DNA of 64,000 bases from Limnohabitans sp. G3-2. GTDB taxonomy: Bacteria > Pseudomonadota > Gammaproteobacteria > Burkholderiales > Burkholderiaceae_C. The position numbers and the translations under genes are program-made. The stretch lies in contig NZ_NESG01000008.1 of NCBI RefSeq assembly GCF_002778275.1, forward strand, positions 1 to 64,000, read 5' to 3'. Every line of letters starts with the position of its first letter. Position 1 is the stretch's first letter. Below are positions 1 through 8,691 of the stretch, in pieces. The notes beneath the pieces were generated by a model. It ran no database searches and was not told the DNA's origin. It saw only the letters and a program-made list of their open reading frames with translations.

Positions 1-139
1 ACGCTTTGGCAGCACCGCCGAACTTGGCAGCCAACACGGTGGTGATGGCGGCAGTCAGGGTGGTCTTGCCGTGGTCAACGTGACCGATGGTGCCCACGTT
101 CACGTGGGGTTTGGTCCGTTCGAATTTCTCTTTTGCCAT
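1..139 (-). CDS. tuf: elongation factor Tu, N-terminal part (cut by window edge)
   Basis: GTP-dependent carrier of aminoacyl-tRNA to the ribosomal A site. Only the first 46 residues are visible. They begin [20 protein letters not shown] and run into the G1 loop GHVDHGKT (residues 19-26), which binds the GTP phosphates. The ATG lies at 139-137. The gene follows tRNA-Tyr, tRNA-Gly and tRNA-Thr on the same strand, the same order as thrU-tyrU-glyT-thrT-tufB of enteric bacteria, so it is probably cotranscribed with them. The rest of the gene lies to the left of the window. Confidence 0.97.
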   Translation of the reverse strand, partial: MAKEKFERTKPHVNVGTIGHVDHGKTTLTAAITTVLAAKFGGAAKA

Positions 140-212
140 ATCTTCGACTCCGAAAAGTAGTGGTCAACAACCAAGACAGAAGGCGCACAACTTCCATTGC
201 GCGCCCCAAAAC

Positions 213-287
<75 letters not shown>

Positions 288-316
288 AAAACTTCTAACA
301 AACTCGAGCAATTGAC

Positions 317-390
317 TGGAGCGGGAAACGGGAATCGAACCCGTGTCATTAGCTTGGAAGGCTAAGGTTCTACCATTAAACTACTCCCGC
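317..390 (-). tRNA. tRNA-Gly (TCC anticodon)
   Basis: The cloverleaf starts GCGGGAG and closes with TTCCCGC, discriminator T and encoded CCA. The anticodon stem TTAGC/GCTAA holds loop CTTCCAA, so the anticodon is TCC, which reads GGA/GGG. Length is 74 nt. It is the middle member of the Tyr-Gly-Thr cluster. Confidence 0.97.
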
Positions 391-475
391 ACTGAATGCG
401 CCGCACGAGTGGATGCAACGCCAATGCTTGGAACCATTTCCAAATGCTCTCATCAACCGCCAAAAGGCAGTTTGC

Positions 476-561
476 TGGTGGAGGAGACTGGATTCGAACC
501 AGTGTAGGCGTAAGCCAACAGATTTACAGTCTGCCCCCTTTAGCCACTCGGGCACCCCTCC
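476..561 (-). tRNA. tRNA-Tyr (GTA anticodon)
   Basis: An 86-nt class II tRNA with a long variable arm. The acceptor stem is GGAGGGG, the anticodon stem CAGA/TCTG encloses the loop with anticodon GTA, and CCA is encoded at 478-476. It is the first gene of the tRNA-tuf unit, directly downstream of a promoter-like sequence. Confidence 0.97.
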
Positions 562-576
562 AGAAGCGAGTCTTAG

Positions 577-606
577 ATTATGCCATCTTTTTGTGACACA
601 CCGCAA
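577..606 (-). promoter_or_regulatory. probable sigma70 promoter of the tRNA-Tyr-Gly-Thr-tuf unit
   Basis: Minus strand: -35 TTGCGG at 606-601, an 18-bp spacer, and -10 CATAAT at 582-577. The start point would fall a few bases before the first base of tRNA-Tyr at 561. The -10 box differs from consensus at one base; the -35 box matches only its TTG half. The call rests on box match and position only. Confidence 0.5.
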
Positions 607-621
607 GTCGCTTGAACATTT

Positions 622-1383
622 TTACCATTGGACTTTCTTTTCATGGTGTAAAGCCCAAAATCGAGCGGCTTGCTCAAAATGTCCGCACCCCAAAAAGGGC
701 ACAGGGGGACGCAAAGCAGACAGGGGCGAAGGGTGATTGGCCTGCAAAATCAAATGCCGACCCGTCGTATCGGCGGTTTCAATCAGCGTTTTTTTGGCTT
801 GTGCCTGTGCACCCCAGAGCATGAATACGACCGGATGTTCGCTTTTTGCCACCGCCATGATCAGCGCATCGGTCAAAGCCTCCCAACCCCATCGGGCATG
901 ACTGGCAGCCAAGCCCTCTTCGACCGTCAAGCAGGCATTCAAAAGCAGCACACCTTGACCCGCCCAGTGCGCCAATGAGCCGTTGACAGGGCTTGCAAGG
1001 CCCAGACTTTGCTTGAGCTCTTTGAAAATATTGCGCAAACTCGGCGGCACACGCACACCCGGGGCCACAGAAAAGGCCAAACCTTCCGCTTGCCCTGGGC
1101 CGTGGTAAGGGTCTTGCCCCAGAATCACGGCCCGCACCTGATGCAAGGGCGTCAGGCGCAAGGCCCTCAATGGATCGGGCGGGTAAATGGTCTTGCCTGC
1201 TTTGAGGGCTTCGGTCAATCGCGCCGTCAGAGCAAGCCCCTGCGGCGAAGCCAAAAAGTCAGCCACCAAGGGTCTCCAGCCCTGGTCCAAGGTGCTCACC
1301 TCGGGCGGCCAATGCCGCAAACAAGCCAGGCCTGATGGCTCGGTTTCCAAGGCCAAGTTCAGCTGATCAAGTGGCCGAGACAT
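622..1383 (-). CDS. ung: uracil-DNA glycosylase, family 1
   Basis: Removes uracil from DNA as the first step of base-excision repair. The 253-residue product carries the family-1 water-activating motif GQDPYHG at residues 89-95 (catalytic Asp91). The minor-groove loop HPSPLS, with its essential His, is at 217-222. Length is near the usual 220-230 with a slightly longer N-terminus. Its ATG overlaps the trpC stop by one base (TGATG), so it is probably translated from the trp transcript and is the last gene of that operon. No rho-independent terminator is evident after the stop. Confidence 0.97.
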   Translation of the reverse strand: MSRPLDQLNLALETEPSGLACLRHWPPEVSTLDQGWRPLVADFLASPQGLALTARLTEALKAGKTIYPPDPLRALRLTPLHQVRAVILGQDPYHGPGQAEGLAFSVAPGVRVPPSLRNIFKELKQSLGLASPVNGSLAHWAGQGVLLLNACLTVEEGLAASHARWGWEALTDALIMAVAKSEHPVVFMLWGAQAQAKKTLIETADTTGRHLILQANHPSPLSALRPPVPFLGCGHFEQAARFWALHHEKKVQW

Positions 1384-2171
1384 CAGGCGAAGAGTTTGGC
1401 CAGGGCCTCGCCAGGTTCGTTGGCGCGCATGAACGCCTCACCCACTAAAAACGCATGGACCTGGGCCTCGCGCATGCGCTGCACATCGGCGGCCGTTTGG
1501 ATGCCGCTTTCGGTCACCAGGAGGCGGTCTTGCGGCACGTCAGGCAGCGTGTCCAAGGTCGTTTGCAAGGACACCTCAAAGGTTTTCAGGTTGCGGTTGT
1601 TGATGCCGACCAGCCGCGTTTTGAGTTTCAGGGCGCGTTGCAGTTCGGCCCTGTCGTGCACCTCCACCAACACCGCCATGTCCAAGCTGCGGGCCACGGC
1701 CTCCATCTCGGCCATTTGGGCATCTTCCAGGCAAGCGGCGATGAGCAAGATGGCGTCGGCCCCCATGGCACGCGCTTCGTACACCTGGTAGACATCGACC
1801 ATGAAGTCTTTGCGCAGCACGGGCAGGTCGCAACTGGCACGGGCTTGTTTGAGGTAATCCACACTGCCTTGAAAGAACTGCTTGTCCGTCAAGACCGAGA
1901 GGCAAGCCGCCCCGAATTCAGCGTAGCTTTGGGCTATGTCAGCCGGAATGAAGTCGGCCCGCAACACACCTTTGGATGGGCTGGCCTTCTTGATTTCGGC
2001 GATCACCGCCGCTTGGCCTGCAGCGATCTTGGCACGCATCGCCCCTTCGAAGTCGCGGGTCAGCACGCGGCTTTCGGCATCGGCCCGCACCACGGCCAGT
2101 GATTTTTGCTTCAAGGCCGCAGCCACTTCTTCGCGTTTGACCGCAACAATTTTGTCCAAGATGTCACTCAT
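1383..2171 (-). CDS. trpC: indole-3-glycerol phosphate synthase
   Basis: Closes the indole ring, converting 1-(o-carboxyphenylamino)-1-deoxyribulose 5-phosphate to indole-3-glycerol phosphate in tryptophan synthesis. The 262-residue single-domain TIM barrel shows the phosphate-side motif [10 protein letters not shown] at 59-68, LRKDF at 119-123 with the catalytic-region Lys, and GINNRNL further on. It is monofunctional, with no TrpF domain fused. The start overlaps the end of an upstream small ORF by 8 bases and the stop overlaps ung by one base, so the three are probably translationally coupled. Confidence 0.97.
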   Translation of the reverse strand: MSDILDKIVAVKREEVAAALKQKSLAVVRADAESRVLTRDFEGAMRAKIAAGQAAVIAEIKKASPSKGVLRADFIPADIAQSYAEFGAACLSVLTDKQFFQGSVDYLKQARASCDLPVLRKDFMVDVYQVYEARAMGADAILLIAACLEDAQMAEMEAVARSLDMAVLVEVHDRAELQRALKLKTRLVGINNRNLKTFEVSLQTTLDTLPDVPQDRLLVTESGIQTAADVQRMREAQVHAFLVGEAFMRANEPGEALAKLFA

Positions 2172-2304
2172 GATTTACTTTCTGTGCGGGCTCGGTGGCG
2201 CCGTTTTTCAAAATGCGAACAAAGAGGCGGTGCATCACCCATGCGGCGAGCAAAAACAAAGCCGAGACGCCACAAGCGATCCAGGCACCCTCGTCACGCC
2301 ACAT
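2164..2304 (-). CDS. small single-pass membrane protein between trpD and trpC (46 aa, unknown)
   Basis: A 46-codon frame starts [17 protein letters not shown] and runs through a hydrophobic stretch (about residues 7-27) into [11 protein letters not shown] and a short polar tail. It looks like a type I or small inner-membrane peptide with a positively charged cytoplasmic side. Its ATG follows the trpD stop by three bases. Its TGA lies inside the first codons of trpC, an 8-base overlap. The tight fit on both sides argues for real coupled translation rather than chance, but no family is recognised and no SD-like sequence independent of trpD is seen. Confidence 0.55.
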   Translation of the reverse strand: MWRDEGAWIACGVSALFLLAAWVMHRLFVRILKNGATEPAQKVNHE

Positions 2305-2307
2305 GGC

Positions 2308-3336
2308 TCACGTCGCCTTCTGACCAAAGGCCACAAACTGCGCCAGTTTGGCTTTGGCCGCGCCCGACTCGATGGCCACACGCGCACGCGCCAGGCCATC
2401 GGCGATGCTGCTGGCCACATTGGCCGCATACAAGGCCGCGCCCGCATTGATCATGACAATGTCCCGCGCCGCTCCAGGCTCATTGTCCAGCACGCCACGC
2501 AGCATGGCCATGGATTGCTCGGGGGTGTCCACTTTCAGCGCTCGGTTGCTGGCCATGGTCAAGCCAAAATCTTCTGGGTGGATTTCGTATTCGGTGATCT
2601 GTCCGTTTTTCAGCTCACCCACCAAAGTGGCCGCGCCGAGGCTGATTTCGTCCATGCCGTCGCGCCCGTACACCACCACCGCATGCTCAGCGCCCAAACG
2701 CTGCAAGGCACGCACCTGAATGCCCACCAAGTCAGAATGGAAGACGCCCATCAAGATATTCGGCGCGCTGGCTGGATTGGTGAGCGGCCCCAAGATATTG
2801 AACATGGTTCGCACCCCCAGCTCCTTGCGCACAGGCGCCACGTTTTTCATGGCCGGGTGGTGGTTGGGAGCGAACATGAAACCGATGCCCACCTCGTCGA
2901 TGGAACGCGCGATCTGCTCAGGCGACAAGTGGATATTGCCGCCCAAAGCTTCCACGACATCTGCACTTCCGGATTTGCTGCTGACGCTGCGCCCGCCATG
3001 TTTGGCGGTTTTGGCGCCAGCGGCTGCGGCCACAAACATGGCGCAGGTCGAAATGTTGAAGGTATGGGCCCCGTCGCCACCTGTGCCCACGATGTCCACC
3101 AAATGCGTTGGATCGGCCACATGCACCTTGGTGGAAAACTCGCGCATCACTTGGGCGGCTGCGGTGATTTCGCCTATGGTCTCTTTTTTCACGCGCAAAC
3201 CTGTGAGCAAAGCCGCCGTCATGACGGGCGACAGCTCACCCTTCATGATCATGCGCATGATGTGGAGCATCTCGTCATGAAAAATCTCACGGTGCTCGAT
3301 CGTGCGTTGAAGTGCTTCTTGCGGTGTGATGGGCAT
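2308..3336 (-). CDS. trpD: anthranilate phosphoribosyltransferase
   Basis: Transfers the phosphoribosyl group of PRPP to anthranilate, the second committed step to tryptophan. The 342-residue product has the PRPP-binding loop GTGGD at 84-88 and the glycine/serine-rich [15 protein letters not shown] region at 112-126, both diagnostic for the family. The frame is open 60 codons further upstream. ATG at 3336 is chosen because AAGGA stands seven bases before it and the homologous part begins there. It lies 79 bases after ltaE and three bases before the small membrane ORF. Confidence 0.97.
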   Translation of the reverse strand: MPITPQEALQRTIEHREIFHDEMLHIMRMIMKGELSPVMTAALLTGLRVKKETIGEITAAAQVMREFSTKVHVADPTHLVDIVGTGGDGAHTFNISTCAMFVAAAAGAKTAKHGGRSVSSKSGSADVVEALGGNIHLSPEQIARSIDEVGIGFMFAPNHHPAMKNVAPVRKELGVRTMFNILGPLTNPASAPNILMGVFHSDLVGIQVRALQRLGAEHAVVVYGRDGMDEISLGAATLVGELKNGQITEYEIHPEDFGLTMASNRALKVDTPEQSMAMLRGVLDNEPGAARDIVMINAGAALYAANVASSIADGLARARVAIESGAAKAKLAQFVAFGQKAT

Positions 3337-3415
3337 GGCGTTGTCCTTGCGGTTGATCGGGGGCATGAAAATAAGGCGTCGATGGGTGCCGTTGAGCGCG
3401 GTGGGGGCCAGTGTG

Positions 3416-4492
3416 TCAATAAACGCCAGCGCTGCCATGGGCTGCGGGCGTCTTGGCCAAGGGCTGCGCCATGAAGCGCTGGATGCATGCCACGGCGTGG
3501 TCAATGCCCGCAGCATCCACGCCCAGGTGCGTCACAAAACGCAGGCCGATCAACCCTGTGGCCAAAACGCCATGGGCCTTCAGGTCTTCGAGCAGCGCCG
3601 GACCACGCCCATCGGCCACATCCACAAAAACGATGTTGGTTTGCGCCGAACGCACGCTCAGACCCGGCACGCCTTGCAGACCTTGGGCCAGCCGCTGCAC
3701 CAGCGCATGGTCATCGGCCAAACGCGCCACATGGTGCTCCAAAGCATACAAAGCAGCAGCCGCCAAAATGCCGGACTGGCGCAAGCCACCACCCAGCACC
3801 TTGCGCCAGCGCAGCGCCTTGGCGATCAGTTCATGCGAGCCGCACAAGGCCGAGCCCACGGGCGCGCCCAGCCCCTTGCTGAAGCACACCGAGACGCTGT
3901 CAAAAGGGTCCACGATGCGACGCACGCTGGCCATGACCGGCCCGCCTTCGGCCTGCGCCACGGCCGCATTGAACAGACGGGCACCATCCAGATGCACCGC
4001 CAAACCATGCTGCCGGGCCAGGTCTGTGGCTGCCTGCAAATAAGCCTGCGACATCGGGTGGCCGTTCCAGGTGTTTTCCAGCGCCAGCAAACGGGTGCGT
4101 GCGAAGTGGCAGTCCATGGGTTTGATGGCTGCAGCGATGTCGCTCAACGCCATTTCACCTGCGGTGTTTTGCGCCAGCGGCTGGGGCTGGATGCTGCCCA
4201 GCACGGCGGCACCGCCGCCTTCGTAACGGTATGTGTGCGCGTTTTGACCCACGATGTATTCGTCGCCCCGCTCACAGTGCGCCATCAGGGCGCACAGATT
4301 GCTTTGCGTGCCAGAAGGCATGAACAGCGCGGCCTCTTTGCCGGTGATCTGCGCCATGCGCTCTTGCAGGGCGTTGACCGTCGGGTCATCGCCAAACACG
4401 TCGTCACCCAGGGGCGCGCTCAGCATGGCCTCGCGCATGGCGGCGGTGGGCTGGGTGACGGTGTCACTGCGCAGATCAATCGGCTGGTTCAT
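3416..4492 (-). CDS. ltaE: low-specificity L-threonine aldolase
   Basis: PLP enzyme that cleaves L-threonine or allo-threonine to glycine and acetaldehyde. The N-terminus IDLRSDTV, the HLDGAR block at 167-172 and the Schiff-base lysine in [11 protein letters not shown] (Lys206) are the family's landmarks. At 358 residues the length is normal. The ATG overlaps the trpG stop by four bases (ATGA), so it sits inside the trp operon between trpG and trpD. A role in tryptophan synthesis is not established. Glycine made here could feed serine through GlyA, but that link is inference. Confidence 0.92.
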   Translation of the reverse strand: MNQPIDLRSDTVTQPTAAMREAMLSAPLGDDVFGDDPTVNALQERMAQITGKEAALFMPSGTQSNLCALMAHCERGDEYIVGQNAHTYRYEGGGAAVLGSIQPQPLAQNTAGEMALSDIAAAIKPMDCHFARTRLLALENTWNGHPMSQAYLQAATDLARQHGLAVHLDGARLFNAAVAQAEGGPVMASVRRIVDPFDSVSVCFSKGLGAPVGSALCGSHELIAKALRWRKVLGGGLRQSGILAAAALYALEHHVARLADDHALVQRLAQGLQGVPGLSVRSAQTNIVFVDVADGRGPALLEDLKAHGVLATGLIGLRFVTHLGVDAAGIDHAVACIQRFMAQPLAKTPAAHGSAGVY

Positions 4493-5070
4493 GGGCGCAC
4501 CAAAAAGTTTTTCAGCATGGCGTGACCGTGTTCGGTCAGGATGGATTCTGGATGGAACTGCACACCTTCGATGTCCAGCTCGGTGTGCCGCACGCCCATG
4601 ATTTCACCGTCATCGGTCCAGGCGGTGACCTTCAGACAGGGCGGGCAAGAAGCCCGCTCAATGGCCAGGGAGTGGTAACGGTTGACCGTGAACTGCTGAG
4701 GCAAGCCTGCGAACACACCCTCTTGGGTGGTGCCGATGACACTGGTTTTGCCGTGCATCAACTCTTGCGCCCGAACGATCTTGCCGCCAAAGGCCGCGCC
4801 AATGCTTTGGTGTCCCAGGCACACCCCCAATATGGGCAGTTGGCCTGCGAAATGCTGAATCGCCGACACCGAAATACCCGCCTCGGCAGGCGAACAAGGA
4901 CCCGGCGAGATCACCAAACGGTCAGGCTGGCGAGCCGCTATGCCCTCGAGCGTGATTTCGTCGTTTCGGAAGACCTCGACCTCGGCCCCCAACTCGCCAA
5001 AATACTGCACGATGTTGAAGGTGAAAGAGTCGTAGTTGTCGACCATGAGGAGTTTGATTTTGGGGGTCAT
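4489..5070 (-). CDS. trpG: anthranilate synthase component II (glutamine amidotransferase)
   Basis: Supplies ammonia from glutamine to TrpE. This class I amidotransferase has [11 protein letters not shown] at the N-terminus, the nucleophile elbow GVCLGHQ with Cys84, and the catalytic His173/Glu175 in FHPES. The ATG at 5070 (193 aa) is preferred because GGAG stands five bases upstream. A GTG six bases earlier, overlapping the trpE stop, is the alternative. It is four bases short of separate from ltaE and almost touches trpE, so trpE-trpG-ltaE form a coupled run. Confidence 0.96.
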   Translation of the reverse strand: MTPKIKLLMVDNYDSFTFNIVQYFGELGAEVEVFRNDEITLEGIAARQPDRLVISPGPCSPAEAGISVSAIQHFAGQLPILGVCLGHQSIGAAFGGKIVRAQELMHGKTSVIGTTQEGVFAGLPQQFTVNRYHSLAIERASCPPCLKVTAWTDDGEIMGVRHTELDIEGVQFHPESILTEHGHAMLKNFLVRP

Positions 5071-5072
5071 GA

Positions 5073-6572
5073 TCACTCCAAGCCTTCTTCCACCAACTCG
5101 CTGGCCCGCAGCAAGGCACGGGCCTTGTGCTCGGTTTCACGCCACTCCATCTCGGGCACGGAATCGGCCACCACGCCGGCAGCCGCCTGCACATACAAGG
5201 TCTGGTCCTTGATCACGGCAGTGCGGATCGCAATCGCCACATCCATGTCGCCCGCGTAGCTGATGTAGCCACACGCGCCGCCGTAGATGCCGCGTTTGAC
5301 GGGCTCGAACTGGTCGATCAGCTCCATGGCATGCACCTTTGGCGCGCCTGTCAGGGTGCCCGCCGGGAAGGTGGCTTTGAGCACGTCCATGTTGCTCATG
5401 CCTGGGTTGAGCAAACCCTCGACGTTGCTCACGATGTGCATGACGTGGCTGTAACGCTCCACCACAAAGGCCTCGGTGACCTTGACGGAGCCAATTTGCG
5501 CGATGCGGCCAATGTCGTTGCGCGCCAGATCGATCAGCATCACATGCTCGGCCCGCTCCTTGGGATCGCTGATGAGCTCTTGCTCGGCCGCCTTGTCTTT
5601 CTCGGGCGTTGCACCACGGGGGCGTGTGCCCGCCAGCGGTCGGATGATGACTTTGGCGCCGTCTTCGGTCTGCTCTTGGCGCACCAAAATTTCGGGGCTG
5701 GCCCCAACAACATGGAAGTCGCCGAAGTTGTAGAAGTACATGTAAGGGCTGGGGTTGAGCGAGCGCAGCGCTCGGTACAAGGACAGCGGACTCTCGGTGT
5801 AGCGTTTTTTGATGCGCTGGCCCACCTGCACTTGCATGAAGTCGCCTCCGGCAATCAGCTCTTTGGCTTTTTCTACAGCCGCGATGTAATCGGCCTTTGG
5901 AAAGTCACGCTCAGCCGGGTAAGACTGCGTGGGTTTGACCACCGGGGCGCTGACCGAGTATTTGAGCTGCTCTTTCAAATCGCGCAGGCGTTTCTTGGCA
6001 CCCACATAGGCTTCGGGCGTGCCCGGGTCGGCATAGACTATCAGGTAGAGCTTGCCCGACAGGTTGTCGATCACGGCCAGCTCTTCACATTGCAGCAGCA
6101 AAATGTCGGGCGTGCCCAAGGTATCGGGCGGGCATGATTTTTCGAGCTTTTTCTCGATGTAGCGCACAGCGTCGTAACCAAAGTAGCCTGCCAAGCCCCC
6201 ACAGAAACGGGGCAGGCCAGGCCGCAAGGCCACTTTGAAACGCTGTTGATACTGCTCGATGAAGTCCAGTGGATTGCCCATGGACGTTTCCGTGACCACG
6301 CCATCACGCACCACTTCGGTCTTGGCATCGGCCCCAAAGCCGCTGGCGCGCAGCAGCGTGCGGGCGGGTAAACCGATGAAGCTGTATCGGCCAAAACGCT
6401 CGCCTCCCACCACGGATTCCAGCAAAAAACTGTATTGGCCGTTGTCCTTGGTGTGCGCCAGCTTCAGGTACAGCGAGAGGGGGGTTTCCAGGTCCGCAAA
6501 GGCTTCCAGCATGAGTGGAATGCGGTTGTAGCCTTGACTGGCCAGGCTTTTGAATTCAAGTTCGGTGATCAC
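5073..6572 (-). CDS. trpE: anthranilate synthase component I
   Basis: Converts chorismate plus ammonia to anthranilate and is the usual target of tryptophan feedback. The protein begins [19 protein letters not shown]. It contains [16 protein letters not shown] in the N-terminal half (the LLES region that binds Trp in relatives). The chorismate-binding domain has [26 protein letters not shown] and [15 protein letters not shown] at 6572 is taken as start because GGAGG lies nine bases before it; a TTG two codons upstream is too close to that SD. The 247-bp gap upstream holds a leader ORF and RNA hairpins. Confidence 0.96.
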   Translation of the reverse strand: MITELEFKSLASQGYNRIPLMLEAFADLETPLSLYLKLAHTKDNGQYSFLLESVVGGERFGRYSFIGLPARTLLRASGFGADAKTEVVRDGVVTETSMGNPLDFIEQYQQRFKVALRPGLPRFCGGLAGYFGYDAVRYIEKKLEKSCPPDTLGTPDILLLQCEELAVIDNLSGKLYLIVYADPGTPEAYVGAKKRLRDLKEQLKYSVSAPVVKPTQSYPAERDFPKADYIAAVEKAKELIAGGDFMQVQVGQRIKKRYTESPLSLYRALRSLNPSPYMYFYNFGDFHVVGASPEILVRQEQTEDGAKVIIRPLAGTRPRGATPEKDKAAEQELISDPKERAEHVMLIDLARNDIGRIAQIGSVKVTEAFVVERYSHVMHIVSNVEGLLNPGMSNMDVLKATFPAGTLTGAPKVHAMELIDQFEPVKRGIYGGACGYISYAGDMDVAIAIRTAVIKDQTLYVQAAAGVVADSVPEMEWRETEHKARALLRASELVEEGLE

Positions 6573-6599
6573 GGGCAAGAGCCTCCAAAGCGCTCAGCG

Positions 6600-6701
6600 A
6601 CCTCTGGCGAGGTGCTTTCATTCATCCAGGTGCCCAGCCGATGCTGGGCGCGGGTGGCGGGCAAAGCCGCACGGTCGAAGTGTCAGGCTGGCTGACGCCA
6701 G
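6600..6701 (-). promoter_or_regulatory. candidate trp attenuator: competing RNA hairpins before trpE
   Basis: On the minus-strand RNA, CTGGC (containing the second Trp codon of the leader ORF) can pair with GCCAG at 6701-6688. A 7-bp hairpin GCCCAGC-ATCG-GCTGGGC lies at 6649-6632. The segment CCAGCC in the first hairpin can pair instead with GGCTGG of the second, so the two structures are mutually exclusive, as attenuation requires. A third hairpin ACCTC/GAGGT is at 6613-6600. No U-tract follows the 7-bp hairpin, so termination would need Rho or the structure may act on translation. Confidence 0.45.
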
Positions 6702-6778
6702 GGCCAGGCTCCCCGGCCTTCCGCTGGGGAATGGCTCGGCAGTCTGACTGCGCAGGAGTGGCTGAGGATGAGGCTCAT
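6683..6778 (-). CDS. trpL: candidate trp leader peptide (31 aa, Trp-Pro-Trp near the end)
   Basis: A 31-codon frame begins MSLILSHSC and ends GAWPWRQPA, with Trp at residues 25 and 27, four codons before the stop. Two Trp codons in so short a frame, placed between a promoter-like sequence and trpE and overlapping a hairpin arm, is the layout of a ribosome-stalling leader peptide. Against it: there is no SD sequence and the ATG lies only a few bases after the expected transcription start, so initiation would be nearly leaderless. Confidence 0.5.
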   Translation of the reverse strand: MSLILSHSCAVRLPSHSPAEGRGAWPWRQPA

Positions 6779-6788
6779 GATGTCGTTG

Positions 6789-6818
6789 AGTGTATCAAAG
6801 CTGGCTGCCCGTTTTCAA
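6789..6818 (-). promoter_or_regulatory. probable promoter of the trpE operon
   Basis: Minus strand: -35 TTGAAA at 6818-6813, 18-bp spacer, -10 TACACT at 6794-6789 within GATACACT. It lies just after the gph stop, so trp genes could be transcribed both from here and by read-through from rpe-gph. Box match only; no operator for TrpR is recognised. Confidence 0.5.
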
Positions 6819-6825
6819 ACCCGCA

Positions 6826-7560
6826 TCATGCGCCGGCTGCACGCAAGCAGTCAGGCAACTGCGCCAGTGTGTCCAGCCAAGCGGCGGCTGGGGTGTCTTG
6901 CACAGCTTGCCCATGGTTGTAGCCATACGTCACCAGCACCACGGGGCAACCTGCGGCATGGGCCGCTTGGGCATCGTTGCTGGAATCACCCACCATCAAG
7001 GTTTGGCCTACCGGCACGCCCAAAGCCTCGCAGGTTTTGAGGATGGGCCATGGATCGGGTTTTTTGCGCTCAAAGCTGTCACCGCCAAAGACATGTGCAA
7101 AGTAAGGATCCAGCGATTTTTCTTTCAACAAGGCCTGCGCAAATGACAACGGCTTGTTGGTGAGGCACGCCATGGGCAAGCCCTGCGCTGAAAAGGCTTG
7201 CAGCGCCGCCAACACGCCGGGATACACATCGGCGAACTGCCCATTGATCTGGCGGTAATGGTGCTGGTAGCGCAACCAAGCCCGGTCATACAAAGCATCG
7301 ACCGAGAGCGCAGCACAGGCCTGCCCCACACCCTTGACCTCTGGCCGCGCCAACTGGTGGGCCAGGAGTGTTCGAATCAGGTGCTCAGAGCCTTTGCCAA
7401 TGGTCTGCTCGATCAAGGCATCGGAGACAGGGGGCAAGTCCAGATCGGCCATGGTGCGGTGCAAAGCCACCTGGAAATCACCCAAGGTGTGGACCATGGT
7501 GCCGTCCAGGTCAAAAATGACCGCTTTGATCTGGGACAGATCGCTGGCGTGAGGCGTCAT
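6826..7560 (-). CDS. gph: phosphoglycolate phosphatase (HAD superfamily)
   Basis: Dephosphorylates 2-phosphoglycolate, a by-product of DNA repair and of Rubisco where present. HAD motif I is VIFDLDGTMVHT with nucleophile Asp17 and acid/base Asp19. Motif II is CLTNKP, and motif III/IV is KKPDP followed by MVGDSSNDAQAA. The 244-residue length and helical cap insertion after motif I fit Gph. It starts two bases after the rpe stop, so rpe-gph is an operon running into the trp leader. Confidence 0.93.
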   Translation of the reverse strand: MTPHASDLSQIKAVIFDLDGTMVHTLGDFQVALHRTMADLDLPPVSDALIEQTIGKGSEHLIRTLLAHQLARPEVKGVGQACAALSVDALYDRAWLRYQHHYRQINGQFADVYPGVLAALQAFSAQGLPMACLTNKPLSFAQALLKEKSLDPYFAHVFGGDSFERKKPDPWPILKTCEALGVPVGQTLMVGDSSNDAQAAHAAGCPVVLVTYGYNHGQAVQDTPAAAWLDTLAQLPDCLRAAGA

Positions 7561-7562
7561 GC

Positions 7563-8243
7563 TCAGCCCAAAGCCAGGCGCATCTGGTCGATCACCCCTT
7601 TGTAATCGGGTTTGCCAAAGATGGCGCTCCCAGCCACAAACGTGTCCGCGCCGGCGTCGGCCACACGGCGGATGTTGTCGACTTTGATGCCACCATCCAC
7701 CTCGAGGCGGATGTCGCGCCCGCTCGCATCAATCAGCTTGCGAGCGTGCTCAATCTTGCGCAAAGCCGAGTCAATGAAGCTTTGCCCACCGAAACCGGGG
7801 TTGACGCTCATGATCAGGATCAAGTCAATCTCGTCAAGGGTCCACTCCAGCACATCCAGCGACTCCGCCGGGTTGAAGACCAAACCCGCTTTCACACCCT
7901 TGCTTTTGATGGCCTGGATGCTGCGGTGCACATGGCCGCTGGCATCGGGATGGAAACTGATCAAATCGGCCCCGGCCTCGGCAAAGGAAGCGGCCAGCGC
8001 ATCCACGGGCGAAATCATCAAATGCACATCGATCGGAACCGCCACCCCGGCAGCCGTTTTGGCATGCGGCTTGAGGGCTTGGCAAATCATGGGGCCAAAT
8101 GTGAGGTTGGGCACGTAATGGTTGTCCATCACGTCAAAATGGATCCAGTCTGCGCCAGCGTCGATGACGCTTTTGACTTCTTCGCCCAAACGCGCGAAGT
8201 CAGCTGAGAGGATTGAAGGGGCAATTCGGTAGGTCGTCGTCAT
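7563..8243 (-). CDS. rpe: ribulose-phosphate 3-epimerase
   Basis: Interconverts ribulose 5-phosphate and xylulose 5-phosphate in the pentose phosphate pathway. This 226-residue TIM barrel shows APSILSADF at the N-terminus. Metal and catalytic residues lie in [28 protein letters not shown] and EVDGGI. It is first in rpe-gph and is divergent from apaG with only 29 bp between them, so the two promoters must overlap. Confidence 0.97.
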   Translation of the reverse strand: MTTTYRIAPSILSADFARLGEEVKSVIDAGADWIHFDVMDNHYVPNLTFGPMICQALKPHAKTAAGVAVPIDVHLMISPVDALAASFAEAGADLISFHPDASGHVHRSIQAIKSKGVKAGLVFNPAESLDVLEWTLDEIDLILIMSVNPGFGGQSFIDSALRKIEHARKLIDASGRDIRLEVDGGIKVDNIRRVADAGADTFVAGSAIFGKPDYKGVIDQMRLALG

Positions 8244-8272
8244 GCCTGAATTGTCGCAGTTAACATGCGCAA

Positions 8273-8665
8273 ATGCCTTCCTACACCGTTCAAATTGATG
8301 TCCAGCCCCAATACGTGGCGGACCAGAGCAATCCCCTTCAAAAGGTTTTTGCCTTCGCTTACACCGTCACGGCGACGAACACGGGTTCTGTCCCGGTGCA
8401 ACTCATTTCAAGGCATTGGGTGATTCAAGACGAAAGCGGCCACACGGACGAGGTCAAAGGATTGGGCGTTGTGGGCCAGCAACCCTTGCTGCGTCCGGGC
8501 GAGTCTTTTCAATACACCAGCGGCTGCCGCTTGCATGCGCCCAGTGGCACCATGCATGGCAGTTACTTTTTTGTCGCCGAAGACGGGCATCGTTTTGATG
8601 CCCCCATTGCCACTTTCGTGCTCGAGTCCTCCGGCTCAGGACTGTCGGGCCGAACGCTCCACTGA
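8273..8665 (+). CDS. apaG: ApaG domain protein
   Basis: A 130-residue single-domain beta-sandwich of the ApaG family. Recognisable blocks are [37 protein letters not shown] and FQYTSGC, ending in [12 protein letters not shown]. In enterics ApaG has been linked to Co2+ resistance and Mg2+ efflux phenotypes; the biochemical activity is uncertain. It stands first in a plus-strand set apaG-thiL-pgpA-pncC, 26 bp before thiL, with no obvious functional link to it. Confidence 0.93.
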   Translation: MPSYTVQIDVQPQYVADQSNPLQKVFAFAYTVTATNTGSVPVQLISRHWVIQDESGHTDEVKGLGVVGQQPLLRPGESFQYTSGCRLHAPSGTMHGSYFFVAEDGHRFDAPIATFVLESSGSGLSGRTLH

Positions 8666-8691
8666 TTTCACCTTGGGTTAAGCTCTTGGCC

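Noticed and set aside
3337..3516. Longer N-terminus for trpD
   Set aside because: The extra 60 codons have no similarity to the family and the internal ATG has a good SD sequence.
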